In this document: positions 1-11,291 of the stretch, in pieces | How positions within the stretch are numbered: the stretch's first letter is position 1 | How the letters are laid out: each line of letters starts with the position of its first letter | Assembly: GCA_030248225.1 (NCBI GenBank) | Contig: JASANE010000611.1 | Coordinates: 1 to 64,000, forward strand | Source of the DNA: Trileptium ribeirensis | Lineage: Eukaryota > Nematoda > Enoplea > Enoplida > Thoracostomopsidae | Direction of reading: 5' to 3' | Length of the DNA: 64,000 nt | Notes under the pieces: model-generated | The model's database searches: none | The model's input: only the letters and a program-made list of their open reading frames with translations | What the model was told of the DNA's origin: nothing | Translations under genes and position numbers: made by a program

Positions 1-88
1 AACCACAACAACAACGACAACAACAACAACAACAACATCAACACAACAGCACAGCAACACACACATATATATATACACATATACAGTC
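1..88. repeat. Simple-sequence repeat (CAA)n then (CA/TA)n
   Basis: The window opens with a run of imperfect CAA triplets that passes into CA and TA dinucleotides. It is a microsatellite; no gene is seen here. Confidence 0.85.
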
Positions 89-329
89 ACGGCGACAGCA
101 GCGATGACAACCGACCAAAAGAAGTCGGTTAGAGAGAGTGGAAGAGAAAAAGAAAAACGAAAAAGAAAGGCACGGGAAGGGAGTCGGGACAGGGGGTTCC
201 CGAGGGAATTTCGAGGGGCTGGGGCGAAATTCGGTCCCAGGACGAAGAACGGGGCCGAACGATACCAAACACGAGGGGGTAGACGCAGTGGCGGGTCGGG
301 GCTCAATTTTGGGTTCCGACATGTATTAG

Positions 330-960
330 TATACGGGGTTTCAGCGGGCTCTCCCGTGCTAACGGCTGGGCGGAGCGACGCCCGCCGGGCATCGTTGAAC
401 TCGCCTTGGGAAGGCGATTCAGACGAGGGGTGTTTTCCCTACCTTATCGGCAGCGGTTAGGGGAGCACTAAAATCACACCTAATAAAGAGAGTGTCGGTA
501 AAGGTGGGGGGCACGTTTTCGGCCGTCCCGGGTTAACGGGGCGCCGGACGGAGACCCGCCGGGCATCTTTGAAGATGTCTCGACGCGACGAATGCAATGA
601 GGGGCGTTATGCCTACCTTTGAGTTGGGGTTAAATTTTCGGTCGGTCTGTACCCACCTGCAGTCGGTAGGCCAAATTGGGGGGCACATTATCGGTCATAA
701 GAGGCTAACGCGAAGGCGGACAAAGACCCGCCGGATATCGTTGTGCTCGCCAGGAGCAGACAAATCAAATGAGGGGTCGCATGAGCACGTTTAGGGTCTG
801 TGGTCAAATACGGAGTTGGTACAGACTGAAGGGATTTTATGTTGAATTTTCGTGGAGCATTATAAAACAGGGAAGTAAGCTATATGGCAGCGGGAGGGCT
901 GGTCAGATCGAGACCCGCCTGGCCTCGTCAGATGCCTAAATGGGTACACTGCTTAGAAAC
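330..960. repeat. Diverged tandem repeat, period about 175 bp
   Basis: The anchor CCCGCC, preceded by GA or GAGA, recurs at 381, 555, 727 and 914 (spacings 174, 172 and 187). Each anchor is followed by a variant of GGGCATCGTTGAACTCGCC, and in the first three copies by GAGGGGNGTTNTNCCTACC-like text. The intervals also share a 'GGTTAACGGGGC' module upstream of the anchor. The copies are clearly related but have diverged, with the fourth weakest. The stretch is more GC-rich than its surroundings. The 94- to 118-codon open frames here cross the repeat units and are not treated as genes. Confidence 0.6.
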
Positions 961-1961
961 ACGCGTACTTCCAATCAATGATCTGATGGTTACCAGAAAA
1001 ACCAGTTGTTAGGGTGCGGGTCAGGCAATTTTGGGCGTCAACGGATGCTATAAAAATAAAGGTTCCGATACGGTGGGGGGCGGGAAAATAGACATACCGA
1101 GACACGAAGATCACGCAATACACATACATATGCATAATTATATTTCCATATAGGCCTATAACAGGTCCACTCGGACCCTGGTCACCAGCCAAACCTAGCG
1201 TAAGTATTGGCTGTTAATTGAATGTTCACCTATTTGTCCCCAGGATATCTCGTGAAATCCTCCAGCGATTTGCGATGTCTTGGGCTCGTTCAAGAGCCCT
1301 GAAAATTCTCTACCGAAAAGTACTCGGGGCATTTCCGGTAAATCTGAACCGTTGGACGGTTACGGGCCGATAAACAGGCCCGAGGTCCGTTATTTCCGAA
1401 TAATCGGAAACTACCGTAACCCATTTGTTTCAGCTTACTTTTGCGACCATTAAGCCATGGTTCGCTCAAACCAGGTAAACTTGATGGTCTTGATTCTGAT
1501 CACTTCCCTTCCCCTTAGATTGTCAAAGGCCTCCTATTCCCGGACGGTCTAAATTTTGATATTTCAATGGGGAACTAGGGAGAAGCAGTCGAGTTCCGTT
1601 GAGATTCCTATTTTGCTGCCAATTCGAGGCTCTTTCCTATTTTTTTCTAGATTTGTGCCTTCACCCTAATCGAACTTCTTGAGTACCTAAGTGGGCTCGT
1701 CCCAAAATGATACACAATTATGATATACCCGTACAATGGTACAAAATCATATCAGTAGCAAAAGTAGATCAATGACAAGGTAAATAAATTAAAATAGCAA
1801 AACAATTGTCGGTAACCATGGCACCATGCAACCCATGAAAATCTACCTCACTTAAACTATGCCTGGTTCCATTTGAGGTGCGTTTGAGTAAATTTCCCGT
1901 CGAAATCATGTCAGAGACACGTAACGGGCCGGAACGGGCCTGTTACATTATACAAAGTGTG
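961..1961. other. No gene seen; short inverted repeats
   Basis: No coding region or recognised element is seen. Short hairpins are visible near 1365-1395 (ACGGGCC...AGGCCCG) and 1400-1422 (TTTCCGA...TCGGAAA). An imperfect palindrome around GGGCCGGAACGGGCC lies at about 1921-1946 and recurs in shorter, perfect form at 2177-2195. Confidence 0.5.
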
Positions 1962-2119
1962 CAATGATACAGCATTTTATACAACTGTTCAATGATACAG
2001 CATTTTATACAACTGTTCACTGATACAACGCAACATCTTATGCAAACGGGTCACTGATATGATACAACATTATATGCAAACGGGTCACTGCTATGATACA
2101 ACATTTAATGCAAACGGGT
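1962..2119. repeat. Minisatellite, five units of 28 and 34 bp
   Basis: Units begin at 1962, 1990, 2018, 2052 and 2086. The first two are 28 bp and nearly identical (core ATGATACAGCATTTTATAC). The last three are 34 bp and end in ATGCAAACGGGT. The change of unit suggests local expansion of two related monomers. Confidence 0.8.
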
Positions 2120-2176
2120 CAGGCGCCAACGCGTTCCAGTACAATTTTGGGTGCGAAAGTCATGAAATGCTCGTGA

Positions 2177-2195
2177 CAGGGCCGGAACGGCCCTG
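2177..2195. repeat. Perfect 8-bp stem palindrome CAGGGCCG-GAA-CGGCCCTG
   Basis: This perfect inverted repeat with a 3-nt loop lies just left of the purine-rich array. A longer imperfect relative lies at about 1919-1946, so the two hairpins bracket the minisatellite. No function can be read from sequence alone. Confidence 0.6.
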
Positions 2196-2474
2196 CTACA
2201 CATAATTTTCAACGGGATGTTGGGCAACAGTAAACGCGACGGAAAACAAAAGATTGGAAAACAAAATTGGGAATGCAAGAAACTTAAATTAAGAGATAGC
2301 AGGAAATTGATAGAACGGGCAAATTGGAAGAGAATAGAAATTGGGAAAATGTGATGATGAGTTAGAAAGATGGGATATTTAGAAACGGAAAACTATAAAA
2401 AGGGAAGCTGAATTGGGAAATGTAAATTTGGTAAAATAAACGATAAATTCGGAGTTAAACAATAATCCTATTTT

Positions 2475-2620
2475 CTTTTCTGTTGACCACCCAACTTCAC
2501 ACATTGTTGCGGCGGCAAAAAAGCATTACACAAATTTCCCAGTTTCTTTTCTCATGGTCACCCAATTTGTCATACTGTCGTGGTGGTGTAAGTTGGAATT
2601 AGATGAAACAGGAGGTTGGA
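2475..2620. repeat. Spacer module of purine array, two adjacent copies
   Basis: The purine pattern is replaced by pyrimidine-rich text of the form TTTTCTGTTGACCACCCAAC, then ACATTGTTGCGGCGG. It is immediately repeated as TCATGGTCACCCAATTTG with ATACTGTCGTGGTGGTG. The same module recurs at about 2975-3060, 3815-3905, 5190-5290, 6205-6300 and 12058-12120. Confidence 0.6.
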
Positions 2621-2974
2621 AAAAGCTGAAATTTGGAAAACAGGATATTGCGGAAAACGGGAAATTCGGCGTAAAACAATAAACTGGGGAAACGAGAAAT
2701 CGGAAACCCGCCAAATTAAAAAATAACGTGAAGTTGGGAAATAGCGGGAAATTTGGAAAACGGGAACCTCTGCAAAGTGAAATAGGAAAAACGGAAAATA
2801 ATAAAACTGGAAATTGGGAAAACGGACAGTTGGGAAAAAGGGAGGTTAGGAATCGGGAAGTTAGGAAAACAGAAAATTCATTTGAAAAAATGTGGACTTA
2901 ATAAAATATTAGAAAACTGGAATTTGGAACAACGAGAAATTGAGAAACGGGCAAATTGGGAAGAATGTAAATTC

Positions 2975-3060
2975 CCGATTTTTCCCGTTTCCACGCTTGT
3001 ATAATTTCCCATGCTCTTAAATCCCCCTTCATCCAGTTATCGACTTTGTCGTAGTCGCGA
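2975..3060. repeat. Spacer module of purine array
   Basis: It contains TTTCCCGTTTCCACG, TTCATCCAGTTATCGAC and TTTGTCGTAGTCGCGAG. This matches the plan of the other modules: T/C-rich lead, a CATCCAACT-like core, then TTGTNGTGGTNG. Confidence 0.5.
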
Positions 3061-3814
3061 GAATTTGAAATAAAACGGGAAATCGGAAAACGAAAACTCG
3101 GGGAAACAGTAAATTAAGGAAACGGGAAATTCGAGAATTTGGAAGTTGAGGAAACGAGAACTGAACACAGAAAATTGGGAAAACAAAAAAATTTGGAAAT
3201 CGGAAAAATGGGAAGCTGTAAAAGTTGGAAAATGATAAATGGTGTGAAATTGAGAAAATAAAAAATTCGGAAACCAGGGAAATAGGAAATTAGAATTTGG
3301 AAAGTTAGAAAAACAAGATATTTGAGAAAACAGCAAATTTGGGGGAAACAGCAAACTCGGATAACCAGATATTGCGAACGCGGAAAATTAAAAAATATTA
3401 AATTGAAAAATAGAAGGAAATTTCGAAACCTGGGAACTAGGGTAATGCGAATTAGGAAAAACGGGAAATTGTTAAAGCAATGAACTGTTACAATGTAAGA
3501 TTTGGAAATGGATATTGTGAAATCCGGCGGGAAGCAAAAGATTGGAAAAAGGTTGGGACATCCGGAAAATACGAAAACGTGAAATTGAAAGATTGGAGGA
3601 AATTGGGATAACGGAAAATTTGGGAAATATAAAATCGGGAAAACCGGAAGGTGAGAAAACAGGAATTTGGGACAATGCCAAATTGGCAAAACGGCAAATT
3701 GGGACAACGAGATATAGGCAATATGGGAAATTTAATATTTGAGGAAATTAAGAAAATGGAATATAGCAAACAAAAACTTGGGACATGGGGAAATTCCTGA
3801 TTATTAAATTGCTG

Positions 3815-3905
3815 ATTCGCAATTTCCCGGTTTCTCATTATCCAAATTTTTCATTTTTTCTCCTGTTCATCCAACTTCCCATATTGCTGTGGTGGTGAGC
3901 GTGAT
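3815..3905. repeat. Spacer module of purine array
   Basis: It contains TTCTCCTGTTCATCCAACTT followed by CCATATTGCTGTGGTGGTGA. This is the clearest copy of the module, and the purine pattern resumes directly after it. Confidence 0.6.
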
Positions 3906-5189
3906 AAAAAGAGGACACAGGAAACTAGAAAAAGTTGAAATTCGGAAAACAGGATATTTAGGAAAACGGAAAATTCGGTGCAAAACGATAAATCGAAAAA
4001 CCTGAAATTGAGAAATGGCGGGAATTTTGGAAAACGGAAAACTGTGGAAATGTGAAATAGGAAATAGGGTAAATCGTAAAGATTGGAGAATGGGAAATTG
4101 TGAAAAATGAAGTTATGAAAGCGGCAAAAGAAAACATTTAATTGAATTGGAAATATTTGAAATTGTTTGAGATGGGAAATTTGGAAAACGGAAAGCTTCA
4201 AAAATGTAAAATACGAAATACTGCAAATGTTAAAATCGGAAATTATGAAAATGGGAAATTGTTAAACAGGTAGTTGGGAAAGCAGGAAATTAAACGGGAA
4301 ATTGAATTGGAAAAATGGGAAATTGAGAAAATCGGAAATTGAGAGTGTGAAATAGACGAAATAGGAAATTGGCAAAAGGTGAAATTTGAAAAAACGGTTA
4401 TTGGAGTAGCGGAAAATTTGGCAGAAAACAGTAACTGGTAAAACAAATAATTGGAAACGAAATTGGAAAACATGAAATTGAGAAATAGTGGAAAACTAGA
4501 GAAATATAAGATATTAGACAGGGGAAGTTGCAAAAACAGGAAATTGGGAAAACGGGAAATTGTGAAAACATGGAACTAGGACAATATAAAATTTGGAACG
4601 GGATATGGGGAAACGGAAAATTCGGCGGAAAACAGAAGATTAGAAAACAAAAAATTTGGAAAGCGCGAGGAAAACGTAAATTGAAATATAGCAGGAAAGG
4701 GTAGATGCAAATTGAGAGATAGCGGCAAATTGGGACAACTGGAAATTGGGAAACGGGTAAATTGGAAGAGCGAGACATGGGGAAAATGCGAAGTTGAGTA
4801 ATTAGAAAGATAGGATATTTGAAAACGAGAAACTATAAAAACGTGAAGCTGAATTAGGAAATGTGAAATTGATAAAATTGGGATATTGGTAAAAACGGAA
4901 AATTCGGAGGAAAACATAAATTATGGAGGCGAGAAATTGGATACACGGGCAATTGAAAAAACGTGAAATTGGGAAACAGCAGGAAATTTGGCAATGGAAT
5001 CTGTGGTAATGTCAAATAAACGGGAAATCGTCAAAATTGAGAAAATTGCGAAAAATGGAGGTTGGGAAAATGGAAAATTAGGAAAACAGAAAATTGTATT
5101 GGGTAAATGTAAATTGGTAAAATGGTACAATTGGCATTTGGGAAAACCGGAAACTCCGGAACAGCCAAATTGGGATAACGATAAATTTC

Positions 5190-5290
5190 CGATTACCCGT
5201 TTTCATGTTTTCGTAAATTTCCTATTTTCTTAAATTAGTTTTTACCCAACTATCGAATTTTTTGATTGTCGTGGTAGGAGAGTTTTAAAT
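5190..5290. repeat. Spacer module of purine array
   Basis: It contains TTTTTACCCAACTATCGA followed by TTGATTGTCGTGGTAGGAGA, the same order as in the other modules. Confidence 0.55.
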
Positions 5291-6204
5291 TTGAAAAACA
5301 GGAACTGGTAAAACCAAAATTGGGGAAACCGAAAATTAATGATAGCGGGAAGTTTGTGAAACAAGAATTTGATGATATGAAAAATACTGAAAACAGAAAA
5401 ATGGGGAAATTAAGAAAACTTTGAAATCGACAAAAGTAGAAGATTGAAAAGTGGAAAATGATAAAATAGGAAAGTATTTGACTCAGTTATTGGAAAATCG
5501 GCAAGTCGGGAAATTTAGAAAACTGAAAATGGGGGAAAATTGGAGATTGTAAACACAGCAAATTAGGAAAACGGGAAATTGGAAGGGCGAGAAGCTGGGA
5601 AAAGAAGTAATCGGGAACACGGAAATTTAGAAAAGGAAGAATTTAAGAACGAGAAAATAACGAAAAATGGGAGAAGCGGAAAATCCGAAACACGGGAGAT
5701 TGGGAAATAACGATAAACTGTGAAAACGGGGAATTTGGAAAGTGGGGAGTTGAGAAAACAGGAAATTGAGAAATGGTGGGAATTTAGGAAAACTAGGGAA
5801 ATATGAAATAAAGAGAACGGGAAATTGGGATATCTGTAAATTAAAAAACAGTGGTTTGAGAACGCGGAAATCGGAAAACGGGAAATTCGCGAAATAAGAA
5901 ATTTGGAAACCGGATAAATGTAACATGAACAAACGGCTAATGAAAATAGGAAATTGAGGAAACGGAAAATTGAAAAACAAGAAACCGGGACACGGAGAAA
6001 ATTGGAAACGGGGCATTGGAAAGGGTAAATTCGACGACAAGCTAGAGATTGAAAAATATTAAATTAGGAAAGCAGAAAAGTAGTAAACTACAAATTTTAG
6101 AGATAACGGGAAATTGGAAGATCCGAAAATCGAGTAAATGTGAAACAGGGAAAACGGGAAATTAGAAAAACTGGAAATTGAGGAATATATACGGTAAGTT
6201 GGGA

Positions 6205-6299
6205 AACAGGTGCTATGTCACGTTTTCTTTTTTCGGAATTTCATATTTTCTTTTCTTGCGATCGCCCACCCTCCCACAAAGTTGTGGTGGGCAGAGCAG
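6205..6299. repeat. Spacer module next to LTR element insertion
   Basis: It contains TCTTGCGATCGCCCACCCTC and CCACAAAGTTGTGGTGGGCA, the last array module before the Mag-like element. The element inserted just after this module. Confidence 0.55.
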
Positions 6300-6304
6300 G
6301 AAAT
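6300..6304. repeat. Target-site duplication GAAAT (left)
   Basis: GAAAT precedes the left LTR and an identical GAAAT lies at 11287-11291, directly after the right LTR. Five base pairs is the usual size for Ty3/Gypsy integrases. Confidence 0.8.
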
Positions 6305-6645
6305 TGTTGTATCCGAAGGTCGGAGCCTAGGTAAGCACAAGCACTCGAGAGCAAAGTAAAGAGATTTATTTGAAAACAAATGGAAAAAACAATTCGACGG
6401 AAATGCACAATCTGCACAATCAGTATTCTCGGTACTCAAGGAACACTTACTACACTACCCTGAATACCGCTGTTGGGCAACAGTATATATCCCAAACACA
6501 CATATAGCTACGGCACTCGAGAAACATAAAAACAAATCAAAATTTCTAGAATGTTCGCCAGTCAATGTTGTAAACACCGTCAGCATGGGAGTTTTAGACA
6601 ACAATGTTTTCATAGAATAATTTGGATTAATTAATCACCATGACA
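6305..6645 (-). repeat. 3' LTR of Mag-like element (341 bp)
   Basis: It aligns along its whole length with 10942-11286. Shared blocks include GGTCGGAGC, ACACACATATAGCTAC, TTTCTAGAATGTTC and TCACCATGACA. In minus sense it starts TGTCATGGTGA and ends ATACAACA. Confidence 0.85.
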
Positions 6646-6658
6646 CCTTCCCGCTGAG
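6646..6658 (-). other. Polypurine tract of Mag-like element
   Basis: In minus sense AGCGGGAAGG lies directly upstream of the 3' LTR. This is the expected place and composition for the plus-strand primer. Confidence 0.6.
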
Positions 6659-7299
6659 TCTAAGGCTCACCGTGAAGACGAAAAGTGCCTCTTTGGCTTA
6701 TGGGCCCGCTTTATCTTCTTAGATTCATTGTACCGTACGCGGATGTCGCAGATGCTACTGATGTTTCCATTGGAGAGGCTTGGGGAGCTCCAGGAGTGTC
6801 CACCGGTTCCATTCTAACGTCGTTCAACGCTGATGGGTGTTCTGGTTCCAGATCGGTATTCGAAATTTCTCCAGGTTCGCCATCTTCGATCATGGGGTAG
6901 CGTGTTTGGAGTAGTTCCACCCGTCGTCGCTAGGTTAGGCCGCCGGGAGTAACCTTTGCGTTGAAGTTGCGGGATTCCTTTAGCTTCTTGACGACGGCTG
7001 GTACCCACCGGCGCTGATGGACGCGTGGGGGGCCATAGTGCAGCGCATAGACAGGATTTCCACTTGAAACGTTTCGATGATCTTTGAGACTTCATCTCGC
7101 TGGGATTTTGCAGTATCTCTGGCTTGTTTTATTTTGGGCGAGATGTGCCGGCGAAGGAACTAGGGCATCGATCTTGATTCGGAAATGGCGGTAGTTGAGG
7201 AGTTCACTCGGGGAGTATCAGTGGGCAATCAAGATTAGATTGGGCGGTATTGCATCAGAAGCTCCAGTAGGGCTTTCTTCGGGGAAAGCTGTGATTTCC

Positions 7300-7700
7300 T
7301 TATGGCCTTTTTGAAGGTTTAGATAAGGCGTTCCGCTGCTCCGTTACTCATAGGATCATAGGGGCACCCTTAAGTTGGACGATTCCCTTGTGTTGACACC
7401 AGGACTGGAATTATTCAGACAGGAACGTTGCAGTATTATTGGTCACCAGGGTTATTCGAAATTGCGATAAGACTTCTCCCAAGAGGTTGATGATTGCTTC
7501 GGCGGCGATCGCGCGCGTCGCGTGTACGCAGGGATACTTGGTGTAAGCATCGACAATTACCAACCAATTGGAACCCAGTAGTTGATTGCATGGTTTAGAT
7601 GCAGCCCGATCCGAGGCTTTTCGGGCATCATCCACGGGTGGAAAGCAGGTTTCGAAGAATTGTTCTAGTGTTCTCTCCAAGGCACGCAATGGCGACAGGT
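7300..7700 (-). pseudogene. Integrase core fragment, Mag-like element
   Basis: The open frame at 7411-7689 contains NWLVIVDAYTKYPCVH, the first catalytic aspartate segment of a retroviral-type integrase core. It is followed by ITLVTNNTATFLSE, where active relatives read TDNG in place of TNNT, so the second catalytic Asp is Asn here. The frame is broken on both sides and the zinc-binding N-terminal domain is not intact. It is the last domain before the 3' LTR, as expected for gag-pol order. The product would be inactive. Confidence 0.75.
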
Positions 7701-7877
7701 GGGTTCGCTATCAACGTCAATATTTTAGGCCAGTAGGCAGCGGTTCAAGCAAGGTTCTAGACACGTTTCATGCCAAAGTGCCTGGGTGTAGGAGATACAA
7801 AACGTGTTTTCGGAAGGTCGCTGATATCACAACGCGGTTCCCAAAGATGAGACATCCATTGCATAGGATAACCTGAT

Positions 7878-8635
7878 CTATGATCTGCCGGAAGCATCGC
7901 ATCTCTGTACCTTCATCAGTCGTGGCCAGTCTTCGCGAGTAAATAGCATGACGGTAGCGAAGATTAGATTCTTAGTGGATTCCCGGGCGAGCGATAGTTG
8001 ATCAAATTGAGTCAGTTTGTTACTGACATTTTCAATGGCGCAGATCATCTCAGCAAATTCATCACTTTCTTCCGCATCGAATTTAGTGTCCAGGCAAGAC
8101 GGTAGTCGACCCAGAGCGTGTGCGTTGCCATGGTCTGAAATCTTCTGGTATTCGATGAAGTATCTAAATTGGCTGAGAGCAAGGCCCATCTTGCTAATCT
8201 GTTTGTTGCCAATGCCGGTGTTACCTTTCCTGGTCCAAACATTGCGACCGGTGCCAGTGGCTTGTGGTTGGTAACCAGCGTGAACGGCCGTCCGTAGATG
8301 AATTTGTCGAACTTCTTCAGACCGAAAACGATAGCCAGAGCTTTTTGGCTGTAGTATCGCTGGCATCCTGATAGGATCTTAGATACGTTGCCAATCGGAC
8401 GTTCGCTTCCATCAGGGAAAAAATTGAAACAGGTCAGCTCCAACTCCAACATTTGATGCATCGCACGATTTTCCCAACGGCAGCGTTTCATAGATATAAC
8501 CAGGATATCGTCGGTTGATAAAACTTCCTTTAGTTTTTGGAATGCGTTCTCTGGTTCCTTCCAGAGCCATGTATTATTCTCCCTGTTTAGCTGGTAGAGC
8601 GGTTCCGCAATTGTTGCAAAGTCAGGAACCAGCAA
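7878..8635 (-). pseudogene. RT C-terminus and RNase H region, Mag-like element
   Basis: Two overlapping minus-strand frames cover this part of pol. The frame 8045-8635 begins MLVPDFATIAEPLYQLNREN, the RT connection segment, and carries LAIVFGLKKFDKFIYGRPFT, the RNase H segment before the conserved TNHKPL. The frame 7878-8366 carries SQFRYFIEYQKISDHGNAHA, equivalent to the usual H-x-NADALSR end of RNase H, and then the linker towards integrase. At least one frameshift separates the two parts. Confidence 0.75.
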
Positions 8636-8639
8636 CTTT

Positions 8640-9480
8640 GCATGGAACTAGACAGATTCCACAAATGATCGTAGGGTTGAGGCATCTTTTTGTTCCGGGA
8701 TTTAGAAGTCGCTGACATTTGGTCCTTTGGCAATATCGTCGCTTGAAAGAATGTATATCACATATTCGATTCAGAGTTGAGCAAAACGACACTTTTCCAG
8801 TCGGCATTGCAGACCCTTTTCGTCGAGACGTTGAAAAAAGTGGCGTAGGTTTTCTTTGTACTCTTGGTCAGTCTTCCCTGCAACCAGAGTATCATCCAGA
8901 TGAGATTACCACACTAGGAAGATCTTGAGTAAGTTGATCCATTGCTTGCTGAAAGTAGTCAGGTGCAGACTTGATACTAAACGGCAAGCGATTCTGAAGC
9001 AACACTCTGACGTGAGTGTTCAGAGCTAGGCGTCGACGACTTTTAGGGTTCAACTTGCTCTGATCGTAGGCCTAAGCCAAATCGATCTTTGTAAAGCAAT
9101 ATCTTCCTCCTAGCTTTCGCATGAGCTCCTAAGGAAGTGGCAATGGGTGACAGTGCGGTTGAAGTTGCGGATTAACCTTACAGAAATAGTCACCACAAAC
9201 GCGTATTTTAGCTTTCCTTGGCCAGGCAATAGTATTTCCTTGACGGGTACTACGGGAGTGTCATAATCGTTGAACTGAGTTGGTTCCCATATTCTTTTGG
9301 CGATACCATTATTTATGGCTTCGGTCAGGTCTTTCTGCAGCGCATTTCGCACTGATTGAGCTTTGCGGAATATCGACCTGACACTTGCCTTGAATTGCAC
9401 CTCCAGTTCCGCATCTTTTATACACTCAAGTTCAGGTTTCCAGAGATTAAGGTAATAATCTCAAAGTTTCTGGTATTCCT
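8640..9480 (-). pseudogene. Reverse transcriptase N-terminal part, Mag-like element
   Basis: The frame 9110-9400 contains AINNGIAKRIWEPTQFNDYD and TPVVPVKEILLPGQGKLKYA, matching the RT start 'G-I-x-x-x-x-x-S-x-x-A-x-P-V-V-x-V-x-K'. Further down, in other frames, come RLPFSIKSAPDYFQQAMDQL (the palm 'PFGL-AP-FQ-M' motif, 8940-9010) and DQEYKENLRHFF. Several frameshifts and stops interrupt it. No intact catalytic YxDD is found. Confidence 0.7.
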
Positions 9481-9744
9481 GAAGAAGTACGGGATCTTCC
9501 TTGACGTCGGTAAAAACAGCGTGGTAGCATTCCGTCGACAGAAATTCCCAGCTGTTGAATGGCGGATAGGCCTAGGAGCCGGAGGTCAAGTACATCGACG
9601 ACGATAAATTCGAATTGTTGGAATTCAGAGGAACCAGGAGCTGAAACTGTAGCTATGAGTGTGCAAGTGCGGGTATCTTATGCTTGCTTGAGGAAACGAA
9701 CCGAGTAGACAGATTATTCATTGTTAGAGATCACTTTCCCATTC

Positions 9745-10137
9745 TTACTTGGTCAGGAAGTTACCCGAAGATGCGGTATCCAATTCCATGATGCAGGTTT
9801 TTCTACGGATTTCGACAGGTATTTCCATCTTGGACACCAAGTCTTGGTATGATGCAACCGTACGAACAGGTACGACCTTGTCCACCAATTTCTTCTTATT
9901 TAAGGTTTTATACTGAAGTTTCTTATGACAGACGTCGTTCAGGTGTCCCATGATGTTGCAGTGCTTGCAGGAAGCGCCGATATACCGGTATTCGTTAGCC
10001 ACGTGGTTCTTCTTTCCACAGCGGTAGCAGTTCCTCTTAGGAGCTGGCACGTCCTCGTTCGTCTTCGTCTTGGTCCCCTTGGGCGGAGAGACCTGCTTTT
10101 TCGCCGTGTTAACCGGGTTAAGATGCATCCTACTCAC
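9745..10137 (-). pseudogene. Nucleocapsid double zinc knuckle plus protease start
   Basis: This minus-strand frame (130 codons) has a basic N-terminal region and then two knuckles. The first, CYRCGKKNHVANEY, has Tyr where the last Cys is expected. The second, CKHCNIMGHLNDVC, is complete. At the C-terminus comes CIMELDTASSGNFLT, the protease active-site region, read here as DTASS; active relatives have DTGS/DTGA. Paired knuckles are typical of Mag-type elements. Confidence 0.75.
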
Positions 10138-10179
10138 GGTTTTGTTGGCTATTCTGGCAGCGATTTCCGTTTCGAAGGC

Positions 10180-10854
10180 AATCGAAATGGTCTTGGCAAA
10201 ATCTAGTTCGTCGTTCTTTTAACCTTGAAGAGAACGTTCAGCAGTGCTTCATTGTTGACAGAGCGGATGAGTCGGTCCGAAGAGCTTCGTCATTTGGGTC
10301 TTCGATGGACAGAAAATAGCACGCCGCAGCATTATAGCTTATTCGGGCGGCGAGTTTTTGGATGGTTTCACCAGGCTTTCGTTTCATGTCGCTCCAGAAC
10401 TCGAATTGTTCCCGGACCATCAAGCTCTTGGTCCTTCATGAAGTCGACAATTTCTTCTATAGTGAGGTCGTTGATGTATTTCGGCGGTGAATGTTGTCTA
10501 GCCGGGTTAGCCAAAGGTTTGTAAGTGGTAGCGGACTGATCGATCAGGAAAACTTGAGGCTTATTGACGTGTGGAACAGATTTGGCTCCAACAAAAGTGT
10601 AGAACCGGGCGTAGTAGTCGGTCCACAGCTAAGAAGCTGAACCGAATGGAGTGACCGTCGGAGTTGCAGGGCCGGGGTGATGTTGGTGTTGAAGCTTGCT
10701 CCAGTGGTAGTAATCTGTAATAGCTGCAGAGACAAGTTCCCATTCGTTGTTGCTGTTGTTCCATCCGCTGTTGATCTTCCATTCGCTGGCAATCTTTTAG
10801 TGCCATCTGGAGTTGCTGAATCAGTAGCTTAACCAATTCGCTAAGTTCCGCCAT
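10180..10854 (-). pseudogene. Gag N-terminal and capsid fragments, Mag-like element
   Basis: The first ATG after the 5' LTR (10854) opens MAELSELVKLLIQQLQMALK, followed by a Gln-rich stretch. Downstream, the frame 10238-10423 carries FWSDMKRKPGETIQKLAARI, the capsid signature 'R-x-x-x-x-E-T-I-x-x-x-x-x-x-L-r' of retrotransposon Gag proteins. The parts lie in different frames. Confidence 0.65.
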
Positions 10855-10941
10855 AATTTACGATAACTCTTTTCAATCCAGAGACGTCGGGGTCTTGTCG
10901 GGTCTTGACCAGGGTCTTGTGATCAGTGCGCTGCTTGATCC

Positions 10942-11286
10942 TAGTTGTATACGAGGGTCGGAGCATAGCCACGCAAAAGGAATCGAGAGCAAAGCAAAGA
11001 GACCAATTTGAAAACAAATAGAAAACAAAACAAGTAGACGGAGAGGCATAATTTGCACGATCAGTACTCTCGGTACTCACGGTACACTGACTATACTACA
11101 CTGATTACCGGTGCTGGGCAGATCATATATACACCGAACACACATATAGCTACAACATTCGAGCAACATAGAAGCAAATAGAAATTTCTAGAATGTTCTT
11201 CAGTCAATGTTGTTAACAAGGTCAGCATGGGTGTTCTCGAGAACAAAGTTTTCGTAGAATGATCTGGAAACGTCTTCACCATGACA
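10942..11286 (-). repeat. 5' LTR of Mag-like element (345 bp)
   Basis: It is the partner of 6305-6645. In minus sense it begins TGTCATGGTG and ends ATACAACTA. The adjoining minus-strand sequence GGATCAAGCAGCGC should hold the primer-binding site, but I do not recognise the matching tRNA. Confidence 0.85.
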
Positions 11287-11291
11287 GAAAT
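11287..11291. repeat. Target-site duplication GAAAT (right)
   Basis: It is identical to 6300-6304 and confirms the outer ends of the Mag-like element. Confidence 0.8.

Larger units (their letters stand above)
2220..6299. repeat. Purine-rich minisatellite array (about 16-bp unit)
   Basis: About 4 kb of plus-strand sequence is made of degenerate units such as GGGAAATTGGGAAAAC, with a period near 16 bp seen most clearly at 4530-4600. Purines dominate the plus strand throughout. The complementary strand is pyrimidine-rich and rarely forms stop codons, which produces long minus-strand frames rich in Phe, Pro and Ser (up to 197 codons). Those frames are artefacts of composition. The array is interrupted by the spacer modules listed separately. 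It continues to the right of the inserted Mag-like element, so it was once a single block. Confidence 0.85.
6305..11286 (-). mobile_element. Mag-like Ty3/Gypsy LTR retrotransposon, defective
   Basis: The element reads on the minus strand: 5' LTR 10942-11286, gag, a two-knuckle nucleocapsid, protease, RT, RNase H, integrase, and 3' LTR 6305-6645. Both LTRs start TGTCATGG and end with ACAACA or a close variant (minus sense). GAAAT duplications flank the whole. The paired CCHC knuckles and the RT and RNase H style resemble the Mag lineage. Every coding domain is split by frameshifts or stops, and the LTRs differ at many positions, so this is an old, inactive copy. It lies inside the purine-rich array and dates later than it. 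Confidence 0.85.

Noticed and set aside
104..794. Plus- and minus-strand frames of 63-118 codons in the GC-rich start
   Set aside because: They cross the 175-bp repeat units, are not conserved between units and have no recognisable motif.
1962..2119. CRISPR-like spaced repeats
   Set aside because: The units are contiguous tandem repeats with no variable spacers, in a eukaryotic context.
3037..6040. Many minus-strand open frames of 70-197 codons rich in Phe, Pro, Ser and Asn
   Set aside because: They lie on the pyrimidine strand of the purine-rich array, where stop codons are rare by composition. They overlap each other in several frames and have no domain.
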